Below are positions 53,353 to 64,000 of a stretch of DNA of 64,000 nucleotides, piece after piece. The DNA lies in the NCBI GenBank assembly GCA_964057225.1, contig OZ059897.1:21018001-21082000 (forward strand), given 5' to 3'. Positions within the stretch are counted from its first letter, which is position 1. Every line of letters starts with the position of its first letter. The translations under genes were made by a program, and so were the position numbers. Source of the stretch: Auanema rhodensis (taxonomy: Eukaryota > Nematoda > Chromadorea > Rhabditida > Rhabditidae). The notes beneath the pieces are model-generated. The model saw only the letters and a list, made by a program, of their open reading frames with translations, did not search any database and was not told the DNA's origin.

Positions 53353-56300
53353 AAGTAGATGTTTTTAGATTCCTTTTTTCAAGGCAAAGACGATGGACAA
53401 TGTTATTCAACGAAAAAATTATTTCTTCAGGGTGAAAATCGAGGATATAAGTGTGAACTTATATCAGTTGATATCTCGGTGCATTTTTAAGCTAGCGCAA
53501 ATCTGATAACACAGATCGATGCAGCTTAAAAATCCGCATCGAATGCACTATATTACATTGAGAAACACTTGATACAAAAATTAGTTATGATCGTTTGAAA
53601 AATGATGCATTAGTGTATGTTGAGTTTCCATGTACACTCAACATTGCTTCCAAAAACATTTTGACAAAAATTTTTTCGAAAAATTTCAAAATAATTTAGC
53701 AAAAAGTAGATGTTTTAAGATTCCATTTTTCAAGGCAAAGACGATGGACAATGTTATTCAACGAAAAAATTAATTCTTCAGGGTGAAAATCGAGGATATA
53801 AGTGTGAACTTATATCAGTTGATATCTCGGTGCATTTTTAAGCTAGCGCAAATCTGATAACACAGATCGACGCAGCTTAAAAATCCGCATCGAATGCACT
53901 ATACTACATTAAGAAACGCTTGATACAAAAATTAGTTATGATCGTTTGAAAAATGATGCATTAGTGTATGTTGAGTTTCCATGTACACTCAACATTGCTT
54001 CCAAAAACATTTTGACAAAAATTTTTTCGAAAAATTTCAAAATAATTTAGCAAAAAGTAGATGTTTTTAGATTCCATTTTTTAAGGCAAAGACGATAGAC
54101 AATGTTATTCAACGAAAAAATTAATTCTTCAGGGTGAAAATCGTGGATATAAGTGTGAACTTATATCAGTTGATATCTCGGTGCATTTTTAAGCTAGCGC
54201 AAATCTGATAACACAGATCGACGCAGCTTAAAAATCCGGATCGAATGCACTATACTACATTGAAGAACGCTTAATACAAAAATTAGTTATGATCGTTTGA
54301 AAAATGATGCATTAGTGTATGTTGAGTTTCCACGTACACTCAATATTGCTTCCAAAAACATTTTGACAAAAATTTTTTCGAAAAATTTCAAAATAATTTA
54401 GCAAAAAGTAGATGTTTTTAGATTCCTTTTTTCAAGGCAAAGACGATGGACAATGTTATTCAACGAAAAAATTATTTCTTCAGGGTGAAAATCGAGGATA
54501 TAAGTGTGAACTTATATCAGTTGATATCTCGGTGCATTTTTAAGCTAGCGCAAATCTGATAACACAGATCGACGCAGCTTAAAAATCCGCATCGAATGCA
54601 CTATACTACATTGAGAAACGCTTAATACAAAAATTAGTTATGATCGTTTGAAAAATGATGCATTAGTGTATGTTGAGTTTCCATGTACACTCAACATTGC
54701 TTCCAAAAACATTTTGACAAAAATTTTTTCGAAAAATTTCAAAATAATTTAGCAAAAAGTAGATGTTTTTAGATTCCTTTTTTCAAGGCAAAGACGATGG
54801 ACAATGTTATTCAACGAAAAAATTATTTCTTCAGGGTGAAAATCGAGGATATAAGTGTGAACTTATATCAGTTGATATCTCGGTGCATTTTTAAGCTAGC
54901 GCAAATCTGATAACACAGATCGACGCAGCTTAAAAATCCGCATCGAATGCACTATACTACATTGAAAAACGCTTAATACAAAAATTAGTTATGATCGTTT
55001 GAAAAATGATGCATTAGTGTATGTTGAGTTTCCATGTACACTCAACATTGCTTCCAAAAACATTTTGACAAAAATTTTTTCGAAAAATTTCAAAATAATT
55101 TAGCAAAAAGTAGATGTTTTTAGATTCGATTTTTCAAGGCAAAGACGATGGACAATGTTATTCAACGAAAAAATTAATTCTTCAGGGTGAAAATCGAGGA
55201 TATAAGTGTGAACTTATATCAGTTGATATCTCGGTGCATTTTTAAGCTAGCGCAAATCTGATAACACAGATCGACGCAGCTTAAAAATCCGCATCGAATG
55301 CACTATACTACATTGAGAAAAGCTTAATACAAAAATTAGTTATGATCGTTTGAAAAATGATGCATTAGTGTATGTTGAGTTTCCATGTACACTCAACATT
55401 GCTTCCAAAAACATTTTGACAAAAATTTTTTCGAAAAATTTCAAAATAATTTAGCAAAAAGTAGATGTTTTTAGATTCCTTTTTTTAAGGCAAAGACGAT
55501 GGACAATGTTATTCAACGAAAAAATTATTTCTTCAGGGTGAAAATCGAGGATATAAGTGTGAACTTATATCAGTTGATATCTCGGTGCATTTTTAAGCTA
55601 GCGCAAATCTGATAACACAGATCGACGCAGCTTAAAAATCCGCATCGAATGCACTATACTACATTGAAAAACGCTTGATACAAAAATTAGTTATGATCGT
55701 TTGAAAAATGATGCATTAGTGTATGTTGAGTTTCCATGTACACTCAACATTGCTTCCAAAAACATTTTGACAAAAATTTTTTCGAAAAATTTCAAAATAA
55801 TTTAGCAAAAAGTAGATGTTTTTAGATTCCTTTTTTCAAGGCAAAGACGATGGACAATGTTATTCAACGAAAAAATTATTTCTTCAGGGTGAAAATCGAG
55901 GATATAAGAGTGAACTTATATCAGTTGATATCTCGGTGCATTTTTAAGCTAGCGCAAATCTGATAACACAGATCGACGCAGCTTAAAAATCCGCATCGAA
56001 TGCACTATACTACATTGAGAAAAGCTTAATACAAAAATTAGTTATGATCGTTTGAAAAATGATGCATTAGTGTATGTTGAGTTTCCATGTACACTCAACA
56101 TTGCTTCCAAAAACATTTTGACAAAAATTTTTTCGAAAAATTTCAAAATAATTTAGCAAAAAGTAGATGTTTTTAGATTCCTTTTTTTAAGGCAAAGACG
56201 ATGGACAATGTTATTCAACGAAAAAATTATTTCTTCAGGGTGAAAATCGAGGATATAAGTGTGAACTTATATCAGTTGATATCTCGGTGCATTTTTAAGC

Positions 56301-57916
56301 TAGCGCAAATCTGATAACACAGATCGACGCAGCTTAAAAATCCGCATCGAATGCACTATACTACATTGAAAAACGCTTGATACAAAAATTAGTTATGATC
56401 GTTTGAAAAATGATGCATTAGTGTATGTTGAGTTTCCATGTACACTCAACATTGCTTCCAAAAACATTTTGACAAAAATTTTTTCGAAAAATTTCAAAAT
56501 AATTTAGCAAAAAGTAGATGTTTTTAGATTCCTTTTTTCAAGGCAAAGACGATGGACAATGTTATTCAACGAAAAAATTATTTCTTCAGGGTGAAAATCG
56601 AGGATATAAGAGTGAACTTATATCAGTTGATATCTCGGTGCATTTTTAAGCTAGCGCAAATCTGATAACACAGATCGACGCAGCTTAAAAATCCGCATCG
56701 AATGCACTATACTACATTGAGAAACGCTTAATACAAAAATTAGTTATGATCGTTTGAAAAATGATGCATTAGTGTATGTTGAGTTTCCATGTACACTCAA
56801 CATTGCTTCCAAAAACATTTTGACAAAAATTTTTTCGAAAAATTTCAAAATAATTTAGCAAAAAGTAGATGTTTTTAGATTCCTTTTTTCAAGGCAAAGA
56901 CGATGGACAATGTTATTCAACGAAAAAATTATTTCTTCAGGGTGAAAATCGAGGATATAAGTGTGAACTTATATCAGTTGATATCTCGGTGCATTTTTAA
57001 GCTAGCGCAAATCTGATAACACAGATCGATGCAGCTTAAAAATCCGCATCGAATGCACTATATTACATTGAGAAACACTTGATACAAAAATTAGTTATGA
57101 TCGTTTGAAAAATGATGCATTAGTGTATGTTGAGTTTCCATGTACACTCAACATTGCTTCCAAAAACATTTTGACAAAAATTTTTTCGAAAAATTTCAAA
57201 ATAATTTAGCAAAAAGTAGATGTTTTAAGATTCCATTTTTCAAGGCAAAGACGATGGACAATGTTATTCAACGAAAAAATTAATTCTTCAGGGTGAAAAT
57301 CGAGGATATAAGTGTGAACTTATATCAGTTGATATCTCGGTGCATTTTTAAGCTAGCGCAAATCTGATAACACAGATCGACGCAGCTTAAAAATCCGCAT
57401 CGAATGCACTATACTACATTAAGAAACGCTTGATACAAAAATTAGTTATGATCGTTTGAAAAATGATGCATTAGTGTATGTTGAGTTTCCATGTACACTC
57501 AACATTGCTTCCAAAAACATTTTGACAAAAATTTTTTCGAAAAATTTCAAAATAATTTAGCAAAAAGTAGATGTTTTTAGATTCCATTTTTTTAAGGCAA
57601 AGACGATAGACAATGTTATTCAACGAAAAAATTAATTCTTCAGGGTGAAAATCGAGGATATAAGTGTGAACTTATATCAGTTGATATCTCGGTGCATTTT
57701 TAAGCTAGCGCAAATCTGATAACACAGATCGACGCAGCTTAAAAATCCGCATCGAATGCACTATATTACATTGAGAAACACTTGATACAAAAATTAGTTA
57801 TGATCGTTTGAAAAATGATGCATTAGTGTATGTTGAGTTTCCATGTACACTCAACATTGCTTCCAAAAACATTTTGACAAAAATTTTTTCGAAAAATTTC
57901 AAAATAATTTAGCAGA
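53353..57916. repeat. 10-monomer-spaced duplication (M153-M155 and M163-M165) around an internal dimer
   Basis: CAGATCGATGCAG occurs at 53511-53523 and 57021-57033, exactly 3510 bp apart. The following GTTTTAAG unit and the T-tract variant unit also repeat (M154/M164, M155/M165). Inside, M159-M160 (55459-56160) and M161-M162 (56161-56862) are a dimer pair marked by TTCCTTTTTTTAAGG plus AAGAGTGAAC. M155 has its own private changes: ATCGTGGAT, CCACGTACAC and CCGGATCG with TTGAAGAACG. Confidence 0.87.
57584..57594. other. Single T insertion in M165, the only net indel in the array
   Basis: At unit positions 22 onward most copies read CATTTTTCAAGG. M165 reads CA followed by seven T and then AAGG. 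The related copy M155 (near 54075) already has C to T, giving six T. M165 has one more T, making it 352 bp. Every later monomer start is shifted by +1, including the 54-monomer and 27-monomer marker offsets (18,955 and 9,478 bp). Confidence 0.9.
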
Positions 57917-58618
57917 AAGTAGATGTTTTTAGATTCCTTCTTTCAAGGCAAAGACGATGGACAATGTTATTCAACGAAAAAATTAATTCTTCAGGGTGAA
58001 AATCGAGGATATAAGTGTGAACTTATATCAGTTGATATCTCGGTGCATTTTTAAGCTAGCGCAAATCTGATAACACAGATCGACGCAGCTTAAAAATCCG
58101 CATCGAATGCACTATACTACATTAAGAAACGCTTGATACAAAAATTAGTTATGATCGTTTGAAAAATGATGCATTAGTGTATGTTGAGTTTCCATGTACA
58201 CTCAACATTGCTTCCAAAAACATTTTGACAAAAATTTTTTCGAAAAATTTCAAAATAATTTAGCAAAAAGTAGATGTTTTTAGATTCCATTTTTCAAGGC
58301 AAAGACGATAGACAATGTTATTCAACGAAAAAATTAATTCTTCAGGGTGAAAATCGAGGATATAAGTGTGAACTTATATCAGTTGATATCTCGGTGCATT
58401 TTTAAGCTAGCGCAAATCTGATAACACAGATCGACGCAGCTTAAAAATCCGCATCGAATGCACTATATTACATTGAGAAACACTTGATACAAAAATTAGT
58501 TATGATCGTTTGAAAAATGATGCATTAGTGTATGTTGAGTTTCCATGTACACTCAACATTGCTTCCAAAAACATTTTGACAAAAATTTTTTCGAAAAATT
58601 TCAAAATAATTTAGCAAA

Positions 58619-60022
58619 AAGTAGATGTTTTTAGATTCCTTTTTTCAAGGCAAAGACGATAGACAATGTTATTCAACGAAAAAATTAATTCTTCAGGGTG
58701 AAAATCGAGGATATAAGTGTGAACTTATATCAGTTGATATCTCGGTGCATTTTTAAGCTAGCGCAAATCTGATAACACAGATCGACGCAGCTTAAAAATC
58801 CGCATCGAATGCACTATACTACATTGAGAAACGCTTAATACAAAAATTAGTTATGATCGTTTGAAAAATGATGCATTAGTGTATGTTGAGTTTCCATGTA
58901 CACTCAACATTGCTTCCAAAAACATTTTGACAAAAATTTTTTCGAAAAATTTCAAAATAATTTAGCAAAAAGTAGATGTTTTTAGATTCCTTTTTTCAAG
59001 GCAAAGACGATGGACAATGTTATTCAACGAAAAAATTATTTCTTCAGGGTGAAAATCGAGGATATAAGTGTGAACTTATATCAGTTGATATCTCGGTGCA
59101 TTTTTAAGCTAGCGCAAATCTGATAACACAGATCGACGCAGCTTAAAAATCCGGATCGAATGCACTATACTACATTAAGAAACGTTTGATACAAAAATTA
59201 GTTATGATCGTTTGAAAAATGATGCATTAGTGTATGTTGAGTTTCCATGTACACACAACATTGCTTCCAAAAACATTTTGACAAAAATTTTTTCGAAAAA
59301 TTTCAAAATAATTTAGCAAAAAGTAGATGTTTTAAGATTCCATTTTTCAAGGCAAAGACGATGGACAATGTTATTCAACGAAAAAATTAATTCTTCAGGG
59401 TGAAAATCGAGGATATAAGTGTGAACTTATATCAGTTGATATCTCGGTGCATTTTTAAGCTAGCGCAAATCTGATAACACAGATCGACGCAGCTTAAAAT
59501 TCCGCATCGAATGCACTATACTACATTGAGAAACGCTTAATACAAAAATTAGTTATGATCGTTTGAAAAATGATGCATTAGTGTATGTTGAGTTTCCATG
59601 TACACTCAACATTGCTTCCAAAAACATTTTGACAAAAATTTTTTCGAAAAATTTCAAAATAATTTAACAGAAAGTAGATGTTTTTAGATTCCATTTTTCA
59701 AGGCAAAGACGATAGACAATGTTATTCAACGAAAAAATTAATTCTTCAGGGTGAAAATCGAGGATATAAGTGTGAACTTATATCAGTTGATATCTCGGTG
59801 CATTTTTAAGCTAGCGCAAATCTGATAACACAGATCGACGCAGCTTAAAAATCCGCATCGAATGCACTATATTACATTGAGAAACACTTGATACAAAAAT
59901 TAGTTATGATCGTTTGAAAAATGATGCATTAGTGTATGTTGAGTTTCCATGTACACTCAACATTGCTTCCAAAAACATTTTGACAAAAATTTTTTCGAAA
60001 AATTTCAAAATAATTTAGCAAA
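58619..60022. repeat. 4-monomer segment M168-M171 copied from or to M114-M117
   Basis: The order of the TTCCTTTTTTC/A43 unit, the AACGTTTGAT plus GTACACACAAC unit, the CTTAAAATTCC unit and the A43/AATTAATT unit matches 39664-41067 at +18,955 bp (54 monomers plus the one-base insertion). In this copy the Y-to-Z junction reads TTAACAGAAAG instead of TTAACAAAAAG. The preceding units M163-M167 broadly resemble M106 and M110-M113, so the duplicated tract may be longer. Confidence 0.85.
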
Positions 60023-63000
60023 AAGTAGATGTTTTTAGATTCCTTTTTTCAAGGCAAAGACGATGGACAATGTTATTCAACGAAAAAATTAATTCTTCAG
60101 GGTGAAAATCGAGGATATAAGTGTGAACTTATATCAGTTGATATCTCGGTGCATTTTTAAGCTAGCGCAAATCTGATAACACAGATCGACGCAGCTTAAA
60201 AATCCGCATCGAATGCACTATACTACATTAAGAAACGCTTGATACAAAAATTAGTTATGATCGTTTGAAAAATGATGCATTAGTGTATGTTGAGTTTCCA
60301 TGTACACTCAACATTGCTTCCAAAAACATTTTGACAAAAATTTTTTCGAAAAATTTCAAAATAATTTAGCAAAAAGTAGATGTTTTTAGATTCCATTTTT
60401 CAAGGCAAAGACGATAGACAATGTTATTCAACGAAAAAATTAATTCTTCAGGGTGAAACTCGAGGATATAAGTGTGAACTTATATCAGTTGATATCTCGG
60501 TGCATTTTTAAGCTAGCGCAAATCTGATAACACAGATCGACGCAGCTTAAAAATCCGCATCGAATGCACTATACTACATTAAGAAACGCTTGATACAAAA
60601 ATTAGTTATGATCGTTTGAAAAATGATGCATTAGTGTATGTTGAGTTTCCATGTACACTCAACATTGCTTCCAAAAACATTTTGACAAAAATTTTTTCGA
60701 AAAATTTCAAAATAATTTAGCAAAAAGTAGATGTTTTTAGATTCCATTTTTCAAGGCAAAGACGATAGACAATGTTATTCAACGAAAAAATTAATTCTTC
60801 AGGGTGAAACTCGAGGATATAAGTGTGAACTTATATCAGTTGATATCTCGGTGCATTTTTAAGCTAGCGCAAATCTGATAACACAGATCGACGCAGCTTA
60901 AAAATCCGCATCGAATGCACTATATTACATTGAGAAACACTTGATACAAAAATTAGTTATGATCGTTTGAAAAATGATGCATTAGTGTATGTTGAGTTTC
61001 CATGTACACTCAACATTGCTTCCAAAAACATTTTGACAAAAATTTTTTCGAAAAATTTCAAAATAATTTAGCAAAAAGTAGATGTTTTTAGATTCCATTT
61101 TTCAAGGCAAAGACGATAGACAATGTTATTCAACGAAAAAATTAATTCTTCAGGGTGAAAATCGAGGATATAAGTGTGAACTTATATCAGTTGATATCTC
61201 GGTGCATTTTTAAGCTAGCGCAAATCTGATAACACAGATCGACGCAGCTTAAAAATCCGCATCGAATGCACTATATTACATTGAGAAACACTTGATACAA
61301 AAATTAGTTATGATCGTTTGAAAAATGATGCATTAGTGTATGTTGAGTTTCCATGTACACTCAACATTGCTTCCAAAAACATTTTGACAAAAATTTTTTC
61401 GAAAAATTTCAAAATAATTTAGCAAAAAGTAGATGTTTTTAGATTCCCTTTTTCAAGGCAAAGACGATGGACAATGTTATTCAACGAAAAAATTAATTCT
61501 TCAGGGTGAAAATCGAGGATATAAGTGTGAACTTATATCAGTTGATATCTCGGTGCATTTTTAAGCTAGCGCAAATCTGATAACACAGATCGACGCAGCT
61601 TAAAAATCCGCATCGAATGCACTATACTACATTAAGAAACGCTTGATACAAAAATTAGTTATGATCGTTTGAAAAATGATGCATTAGTGTATGTTGAGTT
61701 TCCATGTACACTCAACATTGCTTCCAAAAACATTTTGACAAAAATTTTTTCGAAAAATTTCAAAATAATTTAGCAAAAAGTAAATGTTTTTAGATTCCAT
61801 TTTTCAAGGCAAAGACGATAGACAATGTTATTCAACGAAAAAATTAATTCTTCAGGGTGAAAATCGAGGATATAAGTGTGAACTTATATCAGTTGATATC
61901 TCGGTGCATTTTTAAGCTAGCGCAAATCTGATAACACAGATCGACGCAGCTTAAAAATCCGCATCGAATGCACTATATTACATTGAGAAACACTTGATAC
62001 AAAAATTAGTTATGATCGTTTGAAAAATGATGCATTAGTGTATGTTGAGTTTCCATGTACACTCAACATTGCTTCCAAAAACATTTTGACAAAAATTTTT
62101 TCGAAAAATTTCAAAATAATTTAGCAAAAAGTAGATGTTTTTAGATTCCATTTTTCAAGGCAAAGACGATAGACAATGTTATTCAACGAAAAAATTAATT
62201 CTTCAGGGTGAAAATCGAGGATATAAGTGTGAACTTATATCAGTTGATATCTCGGTGCATTTTTAAGCTAGCGCAAATCTGATAACACAGATCGACGCAG
62301 CTTAAAAATCCGCATCGAATGCACTATATTACATTGAGAAACGCTTAATACAAAAATTAGTTATGATCGTTTGAAAAATGATGCATTAGTGTATGTTGAG
62401 TTTCCATGTACACTCAACATTGCTTCCAAAAACATTTTGACAAAAATTTTTTCGAAAAATTTCAAAATAATTTAGCAAAAAGTAGATGTTTTTAGATTCC
62501 TTTTTTCAAGGCAAAGACGATGGACAATGTTATTCAACGAAAAAATTATTTCTTCAGGGTGAAAATCGAGGATATAAGTGTGAACTTATATCAGTTGATA
62601 TCTCGGTGCATTTTTAAGCTAGCGAAAATCTGATAACACAGATCGACGCAGCTTAAAATTCCGCATCGAATGCACTATACTACATTGAGAAACGCTTAAT
62701 ACAAAAATTAGTTATGATCGTTTGAAAAATGATGCATTAGTGTATGTTGAGTTTCCATGTACACTCAACATTGCTTCCAAAAACATTTTGACAAAAATTT
62801 TTTCGAAAAATTTCAAAATAATTTAACAAAAAGTAGATGTTTTTAGATTCCATTTTTCAAGGCAAAGACGATAGACAATGTTATTCAACGAAAAAATTAA
62901 TTCTTCAGGGTGAAAATCGAGGATATAAGTGTGAACTTATATCAGTTGATATCTCGGTGCATTTTTAAGCTAGCGCAAATCTGATAACACAGATCGACGC

Positions 63001-63532
63001 AGCTTAAAAATCCGCATCGAATGCACTATACTACATTGAGAAACGCTTAATACAAAAATTAGTTATGATCGTTTGAAAAATGATGCATTAGTGTATGTTG
63101 AGTTTCCATGTACACTCAACATTGCTTCCAAAAACATTTTGACAAAAATTTTTTCGAAAAATTTCAAAATAATTTAGCAAAAAGTAGATGTTTTTAGATT
63201 CCTTTTTTCAAGGCAAAGACGATGGACAATGTTATTCAACGAAAAAATTATTTCTTCAGGGTGAAAATCGAGGATATAAGTGTGAACTTATATCAGTTGA
63301 TATCTCGGTGCATTTTTAAGCTAGCGCAAATCTGATAACACAGATCGACGCAGCTTAAAAATCCGCATCGAATGCACTATATTACATTGAGAAACACTTG
63401 ATACAAAAATTAGTTATGATCGTTTGAAAAATGATGCATTAGTGTATGTTGAGTTTCCATGTACACTCAACATTGCTTCCAAAAACATTTTGACAAAAAT
63501 TTTTTCGAAAAATTTCAAAATAATTTAGCAAA
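60023..63532. repeat. Monomers M172-M181 with a single-monomer duplication (M173/M174)
   Basis: M173 and M174 are adjacent and share a GGTGAAACTCGAGG variant (near 60461 and 60812) not seen elsewhere, although their right halves differ (ATTAAG/CGCTTGAT against TATTAC/CACTTGAT). M177 has GTAAATG with GTTTTTAG, a combination not seen in the other GTAAATG units, which have GTTTTAAG. M179 combines TTCCTTTTTTC/ATTATTT with CTTAAAATTCC and a TTAAC ending, a new mix of types. Confidence 0.8.
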
Positions 63533-64000
63533 AAGTAGATGTTTTTAGATTCCATTTTTCAAGGCAAAGACGATGGACAATGTTATTCAACGAAAAAATT
63601 AATTCTTCAGGGTGAAAATCGAGGATATAAGTGTGAACTTATATCAGTTGATATCTCGGTGCATTTTTAAGCTAGCGCAAATCTGATAACACAGATCGAC
63701 GCAGCTTAAAAATCCGGATCGAATGCACTATACTACATTGAAGAACGCTTAATACAAAAATTAGTTATGATCGTTTGAAAAATGATGCATTAGTGTATGT
63801 TGAGTTTCCATGTACACTCAACATTGCTTCCAAAAACATTTTGACAAAAATTTTTTCGAAAAATTTCAAAATAATTTAGCAAAAAGTAGATGTTTTTAGA
63901 TTCCTTTTTTCAAGGCAAAGACGATGGACAATGTTATTCAACGAAAAAATTAATTCTTCAGGGTGAAAATCGAGGATATAAGTGTGAACTTATATCAGTT
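63533..64000. repeat. M182 and the truncated M183 at the window edge
   Basis: M182 carries CCGGATCG with TTGAAGAACGCTT, otherwise seen only in M155, 27 monomers upstream (9,477 bp plus the one-base insertion). M183 starts at 63884 and its first 117 bases are present. It is cut by the end of the window, not by a biological boundary, so the array continues downstream. Confidence 0.9.

Larger units (their letters stand above)
1..64000. repeat. Tandem satellite DNA array, 351-bp monomer, about 182.3 copies
   Basis: The same 351-bp unit repeats head to tail across the entire window. Starts fall at 1, 352, 703, 1054 and onward at exact 351-bp steps as far as 57565, then at the same steps shifted by one base up to 63884. 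All copies share one orientation. Neighbouring copies differ mainly by single-base substitutions at a limited set of positions. Base composition of the first copy is about 31% G+C. No transposon, gene or unique spacer interrupts the array, and neither edge of it is reached. This is the structure expected of centromeric or pericentromeric satellite DNA. The sequence family is not one I can name, and the insect-like style is inference only. Confidence 0.98.

Noticed and set aside
1-64000. Short open reading frames in every monomer
   Set aside because: Every frame on both strands has stops in each 351-bp unit, the same short ORFs recur in all copies, and no ribosome-binding or Kozak context or protein motif supports any of them.
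1-64000. CRISPR-like regular repeats
   Set aside because: The whole 351-bp unit repeats with no unique spacers, and unit size and copy similarity are those of satellite DNA.
1-64000. Assignment to a named satellite such as the beetle ~360-bp or Drosophila 359-bp families
   Set aside because: Length and A+T content are similar, but I cannot match the sequence to either from memory, so naming it would be a guess.

Overview
The whole window is one uninterrupted head-to-tail satellite DNA array. I find no protein-coding gene, RNA gene, transposon, CRISPR array or unique sequence. The unit is 351 bp and about 31% G+C (109 of 351 bases in the first copy). The window holds 182 complete monomers plus a 117-bp start of a 183rd, all in the same orientation. 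I number them M1 to M183 in a phase that starts each unit at the first base of the window; that phase is arbitrary. M1 starts at 1 and Mk at 1+351(k-1) up to M165 (57565). A one-base T insertion in M165 shifts later starts by +1 (M166 at 57917, M183 at 63884). This is the only net length change I detected in 64 kb.

Organism: a megabase-class style satellite with nested higher-order repeats (HORs) and no interruptions points to centromeric or pericentromeric heterochromatin of a multicellular eukaryote. The high A+T content, unit length near two nucleosomes and dyad-rich monomers resemble insect satellites in general style (for example the ~360-bp class in beetles and the 359-bp class in Drosophila). 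I do not recognise the sequence and do not assign a species.

Monomer anatomy (positions in the 351-bp unit): a variable 5' part (1-70); a conserved block with a perfect 9-bp hairpin (92-113), overlapped by a competing bulged dyad (88-126); a larger nested dyad (127-196); a variable block (about 165-220); and a conserved 3' part with another 9-bp hairpin (265-292) and a T/A palindrome (320-331). Because 351 is divisible by three, any open frame would stay open across copies. In M1 all six frames contain stops, so the array is non-coding.

Layout: M1-M10 is a 5-monomer HOR (1755 bp) that returns at M44-M54. M7-M15 recurs at M56-M64, exactly 49 monomers (17,199 bp) away. M28-M31 is a dimer repeat and M32-M40 a trimer repeat. 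M63-M74 is a 6-mer pair and M75-M88 a 7-mer pair. M92-M97 and M107-M112 are trimer pairs. M115-M123 shuffles three monomer types. M123-M146 is an 11-mer whose second copy gained two net monomers. M153-M165 contains a 10-monomer-spaced duplication with an internal dimer. M168-M171 repeats M114-M117 at a distance of 54 monomers. Several hybrid monomers (M55, M97, M133, M142) carry the left half of one subtype and the right half of another, and look like footprints of unequal exchange. Together the window is a well-preserved record of satellite turnover by repeated local duplication, with no gene function to assign.
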